Source of the DNA: JASFRI01 sp050115015
GTDB lineage: Bacteria; Acidobacteriota; Polarisedimenticolia; CBDVAL01
Length of the DNA stretch: 11,510 nt
NCBI GenBank assembly: GCA_050115015.1
Contig: JASFRI010000104.1
Location: 1-11,510, forward strand
Direction: 5' to 3'
Shown: one piece after another, positions 4,921 to 11,510 of the stretch
Layout: each line of letters starts with the position of its first letter
How positions within the stretch are numbered: the stretch's first letter is position 1
Made by a program: the position numbers and the translations under genes
The notes under the pieces: model-generated
The model's input: the letters and a program-made list of their open reading frames with translations, nothing else
Databases searched by the model: none
Told to the model about the DNA's origin: nothing

Positions 4921-6972
4921 GTGATGGTCGTGGGCTTCTGGGCCCATCGGTCGCTGGAGAGTTCCATACGCGAGGACCTCGGCCAGGAGCTCCAGACCCT
5001 CCTGGACGCCGACGTCACCGCGCTCCGGCTCTGGGCGGACCGGCAGCGGCTCGCGGTGGCGGCCCAGGCGAACCTGCCCGAGGTCCGGGATCTGGCTGCG
5101 GAGCTGTTGCGTCAGCGTGCCCGCTGGACGGGGCCCGGAGCGTTCCCCGAGTTTCCCGCGGCGGCAGCCCTGCGCCGCCGACTGGACCCGGTGGTCGCCG
5201 ATCTCGGCCACCCCGGCTGGGGCGTGATCGCCCCCGACCTGACCCTGATCGCCACCGGACGTCCGGAGCTCCTCGGGACCTCCCTGAGGGCCCGGGGGAC
5301 CTCCCTGGAGAGGGCGCTCGCGGGCTCCACCGTGCTGACCGCTCCGCTTCCGGCGGGAAGCCTGGTCCCGGGAGGCGAGGCGTTCACGGGGAAAGAGGTC
5401 ACGATGTTCGCGGCGGCCCCGATTCGCTCCGGCGACGACGTGATCGCGGTCCTGGGGTTCCGAGTCTCGCCGCGGGAGTTCACGCGGATCCTGACCGTGG
5501 CCCGGATGGGCGAGAGTGGGGAGGCGTACGCCTTCGACGCCGACGGGGTCCTCCTGTCGGTCAGCCGGTTCGAGGAGCAGCTCCGGGCGATCGGTCTGCT
5601 TCCCGCCGATCCGGCGGTCTCGTCGGTGCTGAACGTCGAGATCCGCAATCCCGGCGGCAACATGCTCCGGGGATTCCGTCCCCCGGACCCGGTCCGGGCG
5701 CGTCCCCTCACACGGATGGCGGCGGAGGCGATCGCCGGGGGCTCCGGGGTCGACGTCTCCGGGTACCCCGACTATCGGGGCGTCCCCGTGGTGGGGGCGT
5801 GGACCTGGCTGCCCGACCTGGAGATGGGGGTGGCGCTGGAGGTGGATGTGGCGCAGGGCTACGCCATGCTCTTTCGCCTCCGACGGGGCCTTTGGGGGCT
5901 GGTCGGACTGCTGGCGGTCGGATGCCTGGGCATCCTGATCTACGCGCTCCTGGTCGGCCGTCTGAGCAAGCGGGTGGAGGAGGTCGCTCGCCTGGGCCAG
6001 TACCGCCTCATCCGCAAGATCGGCGAGGGGGGTATGGGACAGGTCTACCTCGCCGAGCACGCCATGCTACGGCGTCCCACCGCGGTGAAGATGATCCGCG
6101 GCGACGGGGCGGACGAGCGGCAGATGAAGCGCTTCGAGCGGGAGGTGCAGTTCACCAGCCAGCTATCCCATCCGAACACCATCCGCGTGTTCGACTTCGG
6201 ACGCACGCCGAAGGGGGTCTTCTACTACGCCATGGAGTACCTGGAGGGGATCACCCTCCGCAAGGCGGTCGAGGTGGGAGGGCCGTTCCCGGAGGAGCGG
6301 GCGATCTTCATCCTCGAGCAGATCTGCGGCGCCCTCGCGGAGGCGCACGGCGCGGGCCTCATCCACCGCGACATCAAGCCGGCGAACATCATCCTGTGCG
6401 AGCGTGGGGGGCTCCACGACTTCGTGAAGGTCCTCGACTTCGGTCTCGTGCGCCGCGTGGATCAGAGCGAGACGGCGGCGCTCACCCAGACCCAGATGAT
6501 CACGGGCACGCCGCTCTACCTGGCTCCGGAGGGGATCACCGCTCCCGACACGGTGGACGGCCGGAGCGACCTCTACTCCCTCGGGGGCGTCGGCTATTAC
6601 CTGCTCACGGGCCAGCCGGTGTTCGAGGGGGACGCCTTCGAGGTCTGCGGCCAGCACGTCCACGCCCGGCCGCAGCCGCCGTCGGCGCGGCTGGGCCGGA
6701 CCGTCTCCCCGGATCTCGAGGCGATCCTCATGGCCTGCCTGGAGAAGGAACCGGGGCGCCGGCCGGCGGGCGCCCGGGAGATGCGCGAGGCGCTCCTCGC
6801 CTGCAAGAGCGCCGGGGGGTGGACCGAGGGGCGGGCCCGCCGCTGGTGGGAGGAGACGCTGGACTGGAGCGCCGTCAAGGGGGACCTCCGGGCAGCGCCG
6901 GCCACGCCGCGGACGGCGGACAGGACGGCGCTCTCCGTGGATCTCGGGTCCCGGCTCAGCCGCCGACCGTGA
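4921..6972 (+). CDS. Transmembrane Ser/Thr protein kinase with Cache-like extracytoplasmic sensor
   Basis: The numbering (683 residues) is from GTG 4921. The N terminus is the end of a membrane helix (MMVVGFWA), followed by a Cache-like sensor region (about 20-320, with PVVGAWTWLPDLEMGVALEV near its end). A second membrane helix spans about 322-345. A PknB-type kinase domain spans about 361-625 with all key motifs: G-loop GEGGMGQVYLA, Lys390 in AVKM, HRDIKPANI with Asp484, DFG with Asp506, and APE with Glu537. It should phosphorylate cytoplasmic Ser/Thr in response to an external ligand. Start problem: the first helix continues upstream in frame (RSYAKLLAAPLAALLTV), with only a CTG at 4870 and no ATG. 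One extra G in the G5 run at 4859-4863 would join it to the ATG at 4844 that overlaps the XRE stop. The 3' end overlaps the next gene by 17 nt. Confidence 0.92.
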   Translation: MMVVGFWAHRSLESSIREDLGQELQTLLDADVTALRLWADRQRLAVAAQANLPEVRDLAAELLRQRARWTGPGAFPEFPAAAALRRRLDPVVADLGHPGWGVIAPDLTLIATGRPELLGTSLRARGTSLERALAGSTVLTAPLPAGSLVPGGEAFTGKEVTMFAAAPIRSGDDVIAVLGFRVSPREFTRILTVARMGESGEAYAFDADGVLLSVSRFEEQLRAIGLLPADPAVSSVLNVEIRNPGGNMLRGFRPPDPVRARPLTRMAAEAIAGGSGVDVSGYPDYRGVPVVGAWTWLPDLEMGVALEVDVAQGYAMLFRLRRGLWGLVGLLAVGCLGILIYALLVGRLSKRVEEVARLGQYRLIRKIGEGGMGQVYLAEHAMLRRPTAVKMIRGDGADERQMKRFEREVQFTSQLSHPNTIRVFDFGRTPKGVFYYAMEYLEGITLRKAVEVGGPFPEERAIFILEQICGALAEAHGAGLIHRDIKPANIILCERGGLHDFVKVLDFGLVRRVDQSETAALTQTQMITGTPLYLAPEGITAPDTVDGRSDLYSLGGVGYYLLTGQPVFEGDAFEVCGQHVHARPQPPSARLGRTVSPDLEAILMACLEKEPGRRPAGAREMREALLACKSAGGWTEGRARRWWEETLDWSAVKGDLRAAPATPRTADRTALSVDLGSRLSRRP

Positions 6973-7765
6973 GCCCCGTCGCGGCGACGGGCTCGTAATC
7001 GTCGTAGGTGAACGTGTTGCGCTTTCGCAGGGTGAGGCCCAGGAAGCCCGCCACGGTGTTCACGATGATCCGGCCGGGGAGCCGGACCTCCTCCTCCACC
7101 GCCACGGTCTCCAGCTGGATCCGCAGCTCCCGCAGGTGGGCCAGCCCCAGGGCGAGGGACACGGGCTCCCGCAGCCGTGCGCGGGCGCGGTGGAGGTGGA
7201 GCCCCTCCACGGCGACCCAGAGGGTTCCCTCCATCGACCTGCCGATCCGTGCCGCGGCGCCCCCCTTCCGGCCGGGCTCCTCCGACGGCGAGAACTCGAT
7301 CCGGTGGCAGTCCACCCCGTCGAGGATCTCCCGGCCGGCGTAGCGCTGCCGGCCGAGGTAGAGGAGCCGGAACAGCGACAGATCGTCGGATCCCTTCCCT
7401 CCCTCGAGCGCCTCGTGGTAGCGCTCCGTGAACCGCGCCCGGCGACGATGCTCCCGCACCTGGGAGGCCCTGGGCTCCCGGCCGTCGATCGCCACGAGCT
7501 GCTCGTCGAAGCCCGCGCCGGTCGGGGTGATCCGGAATTCCAGGTCCTCCCGGGACGTGACGTTTCCCCCCTCGTCGAGCTTCTCGCGCAGGACCTCTCG
7601 CCGGAAGCGGAACCGGTGCCAGGCCTCGAGATCCGCCTCCTGGACCCGGCGGGCGGCGGCCACGAGCGGCTCGAGGGGCGGGTCGGCCGCGAGAGCGCCG
7701 GGGGAAAGGAACAGGCATGCCGGCAGCAGGTACCGCAGGCCGGGGGTCAGCGACCGGGCACCCAT
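6956..7765 (-). CDS. Secreted hypothetical protein, possibly LolA-like fold
   Basis: This 269-residue protein begins with a signal peptide (residues 1-26: LLPACLFLSPGALA, then ADPP), so it is periplasmic or outer-membrane associated. The body alternates charged strands and carries phrases seen in LolA/LppX-like lipoprotein-binding folds: LDGVDCHRIEFSPSEE, GTLWVAVEGLHLHRARARL and VRLPGRIIVNTVAGFLGL. The family assignment is tentative. The ATG at 7765 has only a weak AGGG about 8 nt upstream and lies inside the end of the preceding gene (19-nt overlap), which suggests translational coupling. Its 3' end overlaps the convergent kinase gene by 17 nt, so neither gene has room for its own terminator between them. 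Confidence 0.75.
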   Translation of the reverse strand: MGARSLTPGLRYLLPACLFLSPGALAADPPLEPLVAAARRVQEADLEAWHRFRFRREVLREKLDEGGNVTSREDLEFRITPTGAGFDEQLVAIDGREPRASQVREHRRRARFTERYHEALEGGKGSDDLSLFRLLYLGRQRYAGREILDGVDCHRIEFSPSEEPGRKGGAAARIGRSMEGTLWVAVEGLHLHRARARLREPVSLALGLAHLRELRIQLETVAVEEEVRLPGRIIVNTVAGFLGLTLRKRNTFTYDDYEPVAATGLTVGG

Positions 7766-8934
7766 GACGCCGGCCCTGCCCGGCAGCTCCCCAGATCGAG
7801 GATCCGGAGCGCCCGGCCGCACCAGCCCGCCGGCGCACTGCGCTCCACCCGGAGCCCGCCGAGGAGGTCCGCGCCGCGCACCGAGATGAGGCCGCTGCCA
7901 AGGGGCAGCTCCACCGCCGCTCCGGTGCAGGTCGCGCCGAGGTCCCGCCCATCGTCGGCGAGGATCAGCGCGAGCCTCGCGGAGGGGGCCGCGCCCCGCG
8001 CCTCGATGGCCAGCGTTCCGGGGCACTCCCCGGCCACCACAAGGTCGGTCGCGGCGGCACCCCCTCCGGGGGCCCGGCCCCCGGCCGGCCCTCCCTCCCG
8101 GAACGGGGCACGGCCCGCCGGCGGGGAGGCGCAGCCTCCCGGGATGGCCGGGCCCACGGGGGTCGCCGTCGCGGCGCAACCGCCCCCCACCGCGGCGCAG
8201 GCCTCCGCGCCGGCGGCGTCCACGCACGGGAAGCCGGAGACCGCACCCCCGGTGCAGCGCGGCTCGCCCTCGCGCACCAGGCGGAATTCGCCGGACCAGC
8301 AGACCCGTTCGTCCTGCGGGAGGATCACGCCCCGGCAGCCGTCCGCGCATCCGGGCAGCGGGGTCGTCGTCCCCCCGGGCCGGCGCAGCCACAGCCCCGT
8401 GATGCGGTTCTCCAGCCGACCCTCCAGGTGGCATCGAGCCCCCGGTGCCGCCAGGCAGTGCACGTCCTCGACGGGTGGCGCCACGTCGACGATCCAGGCT
8501 CCGTCCGCCCTGCGGCCGACGGCGAGCAGCCGCGGCGCCAGCCGCAGGGGGCGCAGGGTCACGTCCGCTGCGGGCCGTCCGGCGAGGATCGCGTAGCCCG
8601 CGGCGTCGTCCTCCGCGTTTCCACCGGCGAGGACGTACGCCAGGAGGGGGCCATCCCCGGCCGGGCAGGGCAGGGCCTCCCCGTTCACCCGGAACCCGCC
8701 GCCCCGATCCTCCACGAGGAAAGGGACCCCGCCGGCCGCGGTGGAGAAGGGCAGGCAGCCGCCGCCCGTCCCGCGACAGAGATAGCCCCGGAGGGGCGTC
8801 TCCGCGTCGCCGGCCCGCAGGCGCACGCCGTCGAGGTTCTCGCCGGGGCCGCAGGCGCCGGCGATCGAAGGGGTGCCGCCGACGAGCATCGCGACGAGGA
8901 GCAGCAGCGGCACGCGGGTCCGTCGGGTTCCCAT
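7747..8934 (-). CDS. Secreted Cys-rich protein with CPG...ILDLGSC C-terminal domain
   Basis: This 395-residue protein has a clear signal peptide (RRTRVPLLLLVAMLVGG, cleaved about residue 27 before CGPG). The mature part is rich in Gly, Ala and Cys (for example CADGCRG, EACAAVGGGC), consistent with disulfides in an exported protein. I do not recognise the central part. The last ~100 residues hold ECPGTLAIEARG, ATCTG and CGRALRILDLGSC, the same layout as the end of the divergent protein on the plus strand. ATG 8934 follows GGGAG with a 5-nt gap. A TAGATT about 20 nt upstream (8962-8957) is a weak -10 candidate. The open frame extends upstream of 8934, but that part is antisense to a better gene. 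The stop lies inside the next gene. Confidence 0.75.
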   Translation of the reverse strand: MGTRRTRVPLLLLVAMLVGGTPSIAGACGPGENLDGVRLRAGDAETPLRGYLCRGTGGGCLPFSTAAGGVPFLVEDRGGGFRVNGEALPCPAGDGPLLAYVLAGGNAEDDAAGYAILAGRPAADVTLRPLRLAPRLLAVGRRADGAWIVDVAPPVEDVHCLAAPGARCHLEGRLENRITGLWLRRPGGTTTPLPGCADGCRGVILPQDERVCWSGEFRLVREGEPRCTGGAVSGFPCVDAAGAEACAAVGGGCAATATPVGPAIPGGCASPPAGRAPFREGGPAGGRAPGGGAAATDLVVAGECPGTLAIEARGAAPSARLALILADDGRDLGATCTGAAVELPLGSGLISVRGADLLGGLRVERSAPAGWCGRALRILDLGSCRAGPASWVPGR

Positions 8935-8976
8935 GTCAGCTCCCGGGGTTCGCCCAAATCTACCCCGATCGCCGCG

Positions 8977-9002
8977 GCCCCGCCAGCGGCCCCCCGCGGG
9001 GC
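8977..9002. other. GC-rich hairpin in the divergent intergenic region
   Basis: GCCCCGC (8977-8983) and GCGGGGC (8996-9002) form a perfect 7-bp stem with a 12-nt loop, between the divergent genes starting at 8934 and 9139. It could affect either leader or be a chance product of base composition. Confidence 0.2.
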
Positions 9003-9103
9003 GGGAAGGCGATCCCCGGTCCGGCCGTTGTCCTCGAGGGAACGCACGGAGGGAGAGGAGGCCGGCGATGGGGGGAACGCGGGCGGTCGCGGCGAACCGG
9101 CGG

Positions 9104-9109
9104 TATACT
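9104..9109 (+). promoter_or_regulatory. -10 box TATACT before the 9139 gene
   Basis: TATACT matches the -10 consensus in 5 of 6 positions and stands out in GC-rich sequence. No -35 box is visible at 16-18 nt (GC-rich GGGCGG). The predicted start point is near 9116, which is the A of a short open frame MHLHGTRG whose stop overlaps ATG 9139 (ATGA). Confidence 0.4.
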
Positions 9110-9138
9110 CCCGGCATGCACCTCCACGGGACGAGAGG

Positions 9139-10752
9139 ATGAGGGGGGCGGTCGCCCGCGCCCTCGCCCTTCCCGTGCTGCTCGCGGGGATCGCCGCGGC
9201 CGCGGAGATCCCGGAGCCCTCCCGGGCCCCCTGGCGCCTGGAAGGGGTCGGGGATACCTGCGGCGACCAGCTGCTGGGCGAGGACGAGACCTGCGACGAC
9301 GGGAATGGCCTCGAGGGGGACGGCTGCTCCGACACCTGCAGGATCGAGCCGGGCTGGACCTGCAGCGTGCCGGTCCCGCCGGTCCTGTTCGAGAACGTCG
9401 TGGCGGACGGCAGCTTCGAGGCGGGAAGCCCGAATCCCTACTGGGAGGAGGTCGGTGACCCGTTCCTGCCGCTGTGCTCCGACGAGACCTGCGGCCTCCC
9501 CTTCGCCACCGACGGCCACTGGTACGCGTGGTTCGGCGGGGTGATCGCCGAGCACGTGCAGAGCCTGTCGCAGACCGTCGTGATCCCCCCGTCCGCGGAC
9601 ACGCTGGAGTTCAAGCTCTGGGTGGAATCCTGCGACAGCCTGGACGACGTCCTCGAGGTGAGCCTGGACGGGCAGGTCGTCTTCACGACGGACCCCTGCA
9701 CCCGGACGGGCTCCTTCGTGGATCGGTCGGTGGACCTGAGCGGCGCGCCCGGCGGGCCCTACAACGACGGCCAGGCGCACTTCCTGCGCATCGAGGGGCG
9801 CTTCTTCACCATCCAGGAGCGGAACTCGAACATGTTCCTCGACGAGGTCCGCATCCGCCGGCCGCTGGACCCGCCCCGGCCACCGGTTCCCAGCTCCTGC
9901 GACCGCGTCGCCGAGGCCTGCTACCTGGAGGAGTTCTCCGACGGCCTCGCCGGCTGGACCACGTTCCAGGCCGGAGATCTGCCGGTCTCCTGGGGCACCA
10001 CCGACGACGGGTTCTGCGGATCCGGCGACGTGCCCCCCGGGAACTACACGGGTGGTGCGGGTGTGGCGGCGTGTGCCGATAGCGATGCCGCGGGGTTCAT
10101 GCCGGTGGACGCGTACCTGTGCTCGCCACGGATCGACCTGTCGCGATCGGACCTGCCGCTGCTGCGCTTCCTCTACAACTACCAGGTCTTCAACTTCACG
10201 CAGGAGGACCTGTTCCAGGTGCTCGTGGGCATCGTGCCGCCGTCCCCGGCGAACCTCGCGAACTACGTCTCGGTGTTCGAGGCCCGGGCCAGCCGCGGCA
10301 TCCGCTTCGGCGAGGGCGCCCAGGAGTTCCTCCCGCTCAGCCCCCTCGCGGGGCAGGAGCGCGTCTGGGTCTGCTATCGCTACCGCGCCCTCTACGACCT
10401 CTACGCCCAGGTGGACGAGGTGCAGATCCTCGGGAGGGAATGCCGGGACCTGAAGCTCGACGTCGGCGGGACCTGCCCCGGCGCCGTGACGGTGGACGTG
10501 TTCGGCGCCACCCCGGGAGGCCTCGTCGCGGTGCTTCGCGGCTCGTGGCCCGGCTCGACGACGATCCCCGCGGGCCCCTGCGCCGGGACGCGGCTGGATC
10601 TCGCCGCGCCGCAGCTCTTGACCCTCGTCCCCGCCGACGGGGCCGGGCGCATCGAGGTCTCCCGTGACCTCGCGGCGGCGGCCTGCGGGCAAGCGGTCCA
10701 GATCCTCGACCTGGGCTCCTGCCTGACGAGCCGCCCGGTCATCACCCCCTGA
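9139..10752 (+). CDS. Secreted multidomain protein with a Myxococcus cysteine-rich repeat
   Basis: This 537-residue protein starts with a signal peptide (MRGAVARALALPVLLAGIAA, ending about residue 22). Next is one Myxococcus-type Cys-rich repeat (41-75) with LLGEDETCDDGN and GDGCSDTC. A first beta-rich module (about 80-245, VVADGSFEAGSPNPYW, then LSQTVVIPPSADTLEFKLWV) and a second (about 255-430, EEFSDGLAGWTT to VDEVQILGREC) resemble the jelly-roll modules of exported adhesins or glycan-binding proteins. The last ~100 residues (435-537) contain GTCPGAVTVDVFGATPGG, GPCAGTRLDL and CGQAVQILDLGSC, homologous to the end of the divergent neighbour. ATG 9139 is supported by the signal peptide; the SD is poor (AGG directly before ATG). 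Probably cell-surface or extracellular; the ligand is unknown. Confidence 0.82.
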   Translation: MRGAVARALALPVLLAGIAAAAEIPEPSRAPWRLEGVGDTCGDQLLGEDETCDDGNGLEGDGCSDTCRIEPGWTCSVPVPPVLFENVVADGSFEAGSPNPYWEEVGDPFLPLCSDETCGLPFATDGHWYAWFGGVIAEHVQSLSQTVVIPPSADTLEFKLWVESCDSLDDVLEVSLDGQVVFTTDPCTRTGSFVDRSVDLSGAPGGPYNDGQAHFLRIEGRFFTIQERNSNMFLDEVRIRRPLDPPRPPVPSSCDRVAEACYLEEFSDGLAGWTTFQAGDLPVSWGTTDDGFCGSGDVPPGNYTGGAGVAACADSDAAGFMPVDAYLCSPRIDLSRSDLPLLRFLYNYQVFNFTQEDLFQVLVGIVPPSPANLANYVSVFEARASRGIRFGEGAQEFLPLSPLAGQERVWVCYRYRALYDLYAQVDEVQILGRECRDLKLDVGGTCPGAVTVDVFGATPGGLVAVLRGSWPGSTTIPAGPCAGTRLDLAAPQLLTLVPADGAGRIEVSRDLAAAACGQAVQILDLGSCLTSRPVITP

Positions 10753-10755
10753 GCT

Positions 10756-10795
10756 CGACGGCCTGACGGCCCGGGACGGTGGCTACCGGCCGTCG
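10756..10795. terminator. Possible bidirectional hairpin between convergent genes
   Basis: CGACGGCC (10756-10763) and GGCCGTCG (10788-10795) are perfect 8-bp reverse complements, starting 4 nt after the stop of the plus gene and overlapping the last codons of the minus flavoprotein gene. The loop is long (24 nt), with a small inner GGT/ACC hairpin. TTCTCC follows on the plus side, but there is no true T tract. Confidence 0.3.
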
Positions 10796-11463
10796 TTCTC
10801 CTGGAGCACGCGGTCCAGGGGCTTGCGTCGCAGGTCGGGGACGCGGGCGCCCGGGGCGGGGAACCCCACCGGGAACAGGATGTAGGGCTTCTCGTTGTCC
10901 GGCCGCCTCAGCAGGCGGGACAGGAACCCCATCGGGCTCGGCGTGTGCGTCAGGCTGGCGAGCCCCATGTGGTGCAGCGCGGCGATGAACATCCCGCAGG
11001 CGATCCCGACGCTCTCGTTCACGTAGTAGTTCGTCGTGGACGCCCCGCCCGCGTCGATGCCGTAGGACTCCTTGAAGACCACCACCAGGTAGGGAGCCTC
11101 CTCGAGGAACGGCTTCTCCCATCCGACGCCGAGGGGCGCGAGGGCCTCCAGCCACTCGGGGGGGAACCGGTGCTCGTAGTTCCGCCTCTCCTCGTGCTCC
11201 GCGGCCTCGCGGATGGCCCGCTTGAGCTCCGGATCATCGACGACCACGAAGCGCCAGGGCTGGCGGTTGGCGCCGGACGGAGCCGTCGAGGCCGCGCGGA
11301 TCGCCAGATCGATGCACTCCCGCGGCGGCGCATCGCGGGAGAAGTTCCGGACCGAGCGCCGGCGGTCCATCTCCGCGAGGAACTCCCTCGCCCGTCGCAG
11401 CATCTCGTCCGGCGGGTGCCGCTGGAAATCGAGGTCGATGAATCCCGGCTCCGGTGTCGTCAT
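10783..11463 (-). CDS. Nitroreductase-fold flavoprotein of the iodotyrosine deiodinase type
   Basis: This 226-residue protein belongs to the FMN-dependent nitroreductase superfamily. The FMN-binding start RRRSVRNFS (34-42) and APSGANRQPW (61-70) are clear. The lid carries Glu92, Tyr96 and Lys117, with the spacing of the zwitterion-binding triad of iodotyrosine deiodinase (human Glu157/Tyr161/Lys182). NYYVNESVGIACG, LTHTPSPM, PVGFPAPGA and the ending VPDLRRKPLDRV also match that enzyme closely. Human IYD reductively removes iodide from mono- and diiodotyrosine; bacterial relatives do the same to halotyrosines, though natural roles are unclear. It has no membrane anchor, so it is cytosolic. ATG 11463 follows GGAG by 9 nt. 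It is convergent with the 9139 gene; no partner reductase is in the window. Confidence 0.88.
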   Translation of the reverse strand: MTTPEPGFIDLDFQRHPPDEMLRRAREFLAEMDRRRSVRNFSRDAPPRECIDLAIRAASTAPSGANRQPWRFVVVDDPELKRAIREAAEHEERRNYEHRFPPEWLEALAPLGVGWEKPFLEEAPYLVVVFKESYGIDAGGASTTNYYVNESVGIACGMFIAALHHMGLASLTHTPSPMGFLSRLLRRPDNEKPYILFPVGFPAPGARVPDLRRKPLDRVLQENDGR

Positions 11464-11510
11464 GGCGGCTGGCTCCTGATGCCGCGGGATCCTACGGGGA
11501 GCCGGGCGAG

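Noticed and set aside
4855..6060. 401-codon minus frame, and the 399-codon plus frame at 5799-6998
   Set aside because: Both are in other frames of the kinase gene, whose motifs are all intact.
8428..9138. Upstream extension of the plus frame of the secreted protein
   Set aside because: It is antisense to the Cys-rich secreted gene and has Arg/Pro/Ala-rich shadow composition. The signal peptide begins at 9139.
7747..10692. 981-codon open minus frame covering the whole right half
   Set aside because: Beyond 8934 it is antisense to the 9139-10752 gene, which has a signal peptide, a Cys-rich repeat and homology at its C terminus. The true minus gene starts at 8934 with its own SD and signal peptide.

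Overview
The window is very GC-rich (roughly 70% by eye) and gene-dense, with gene content typical of a diderm, soil- or sediment-type bacterium with a large genome. The pointers are an eukaryote-like Ser/Thr kinase with an extracytoplasmic sensor, a Myxococcus-type cysteine-rich repeat (CDDGN...GDGCS..C), HYR/PKD-like surface repeats and a CPG...CGxAxxILDLGSC C-terminal domain. Myxococcota, Acidobacteriota or a related candidate phylum would all fit; the sequence does not decide between them. No rRNA, tRNA, CRISPR array or insertion sequence was seen.

Left part (1-4162, all minus strand, transcribed right to left). A small heat shock protein (Hsp20) leads a tight operon with two short Pro/aromatic-rich proteins of unknown function and a one-domain ClpB-D2-like AAA+ protein. 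The AAA+ protein keeps Walker A, the Arg finger and sensor 2. It lacks the Walker-B glutamate, the sensor-1 asparagine and the GYVG pore loop. After a 254-nt gap with a hairpin comes a secreted double-PDZ protein without a protease domain. A perfect 12-bp hairpin and then a start-less, frameshifted remnant of an HYR-like surface protein follow.

Centre (4163-6972). An AT-rich island (about 4261-4350) separates the Hsp20 operon from a divergent plus-strand pair: an XRE-type regulator and a membrane Ser/Thr kinase with a Cache-like sensor domain. The island holds overlapping divergent promoter-like sequences and a 7-bp inverted repeat (TATGTCA/TGACATA). The layout suggests that the XRE protein controls itself and the Hsp20 operon. 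The kinase start region looks as if one G is missing from a G run.

Right part (6956-11510). A secreted LolA-like hypothetical protein (minus) overlaps the kinase tail to tail and overlaps a Cys-rich secreted protein upstream of it. That protein is divergent from a 537-residue secreted protein (plus), and the two share a homologous C-terminal domain. The window ends with a minus-strand flavoprotein that closely matches iodotyrosine deiodinase and keeps the Glu/Tyr/Lys substrate-binding triad.

The best candidate for an undescribed system is the Hsp20, two Pro/aromatic-rich proteins and degenerate AAA+ operon with its divergent XRE/kinase pair: a possible stress-controlled chaperone or condensate module. 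Its function is inference; only the gene layout and motifs are seen.
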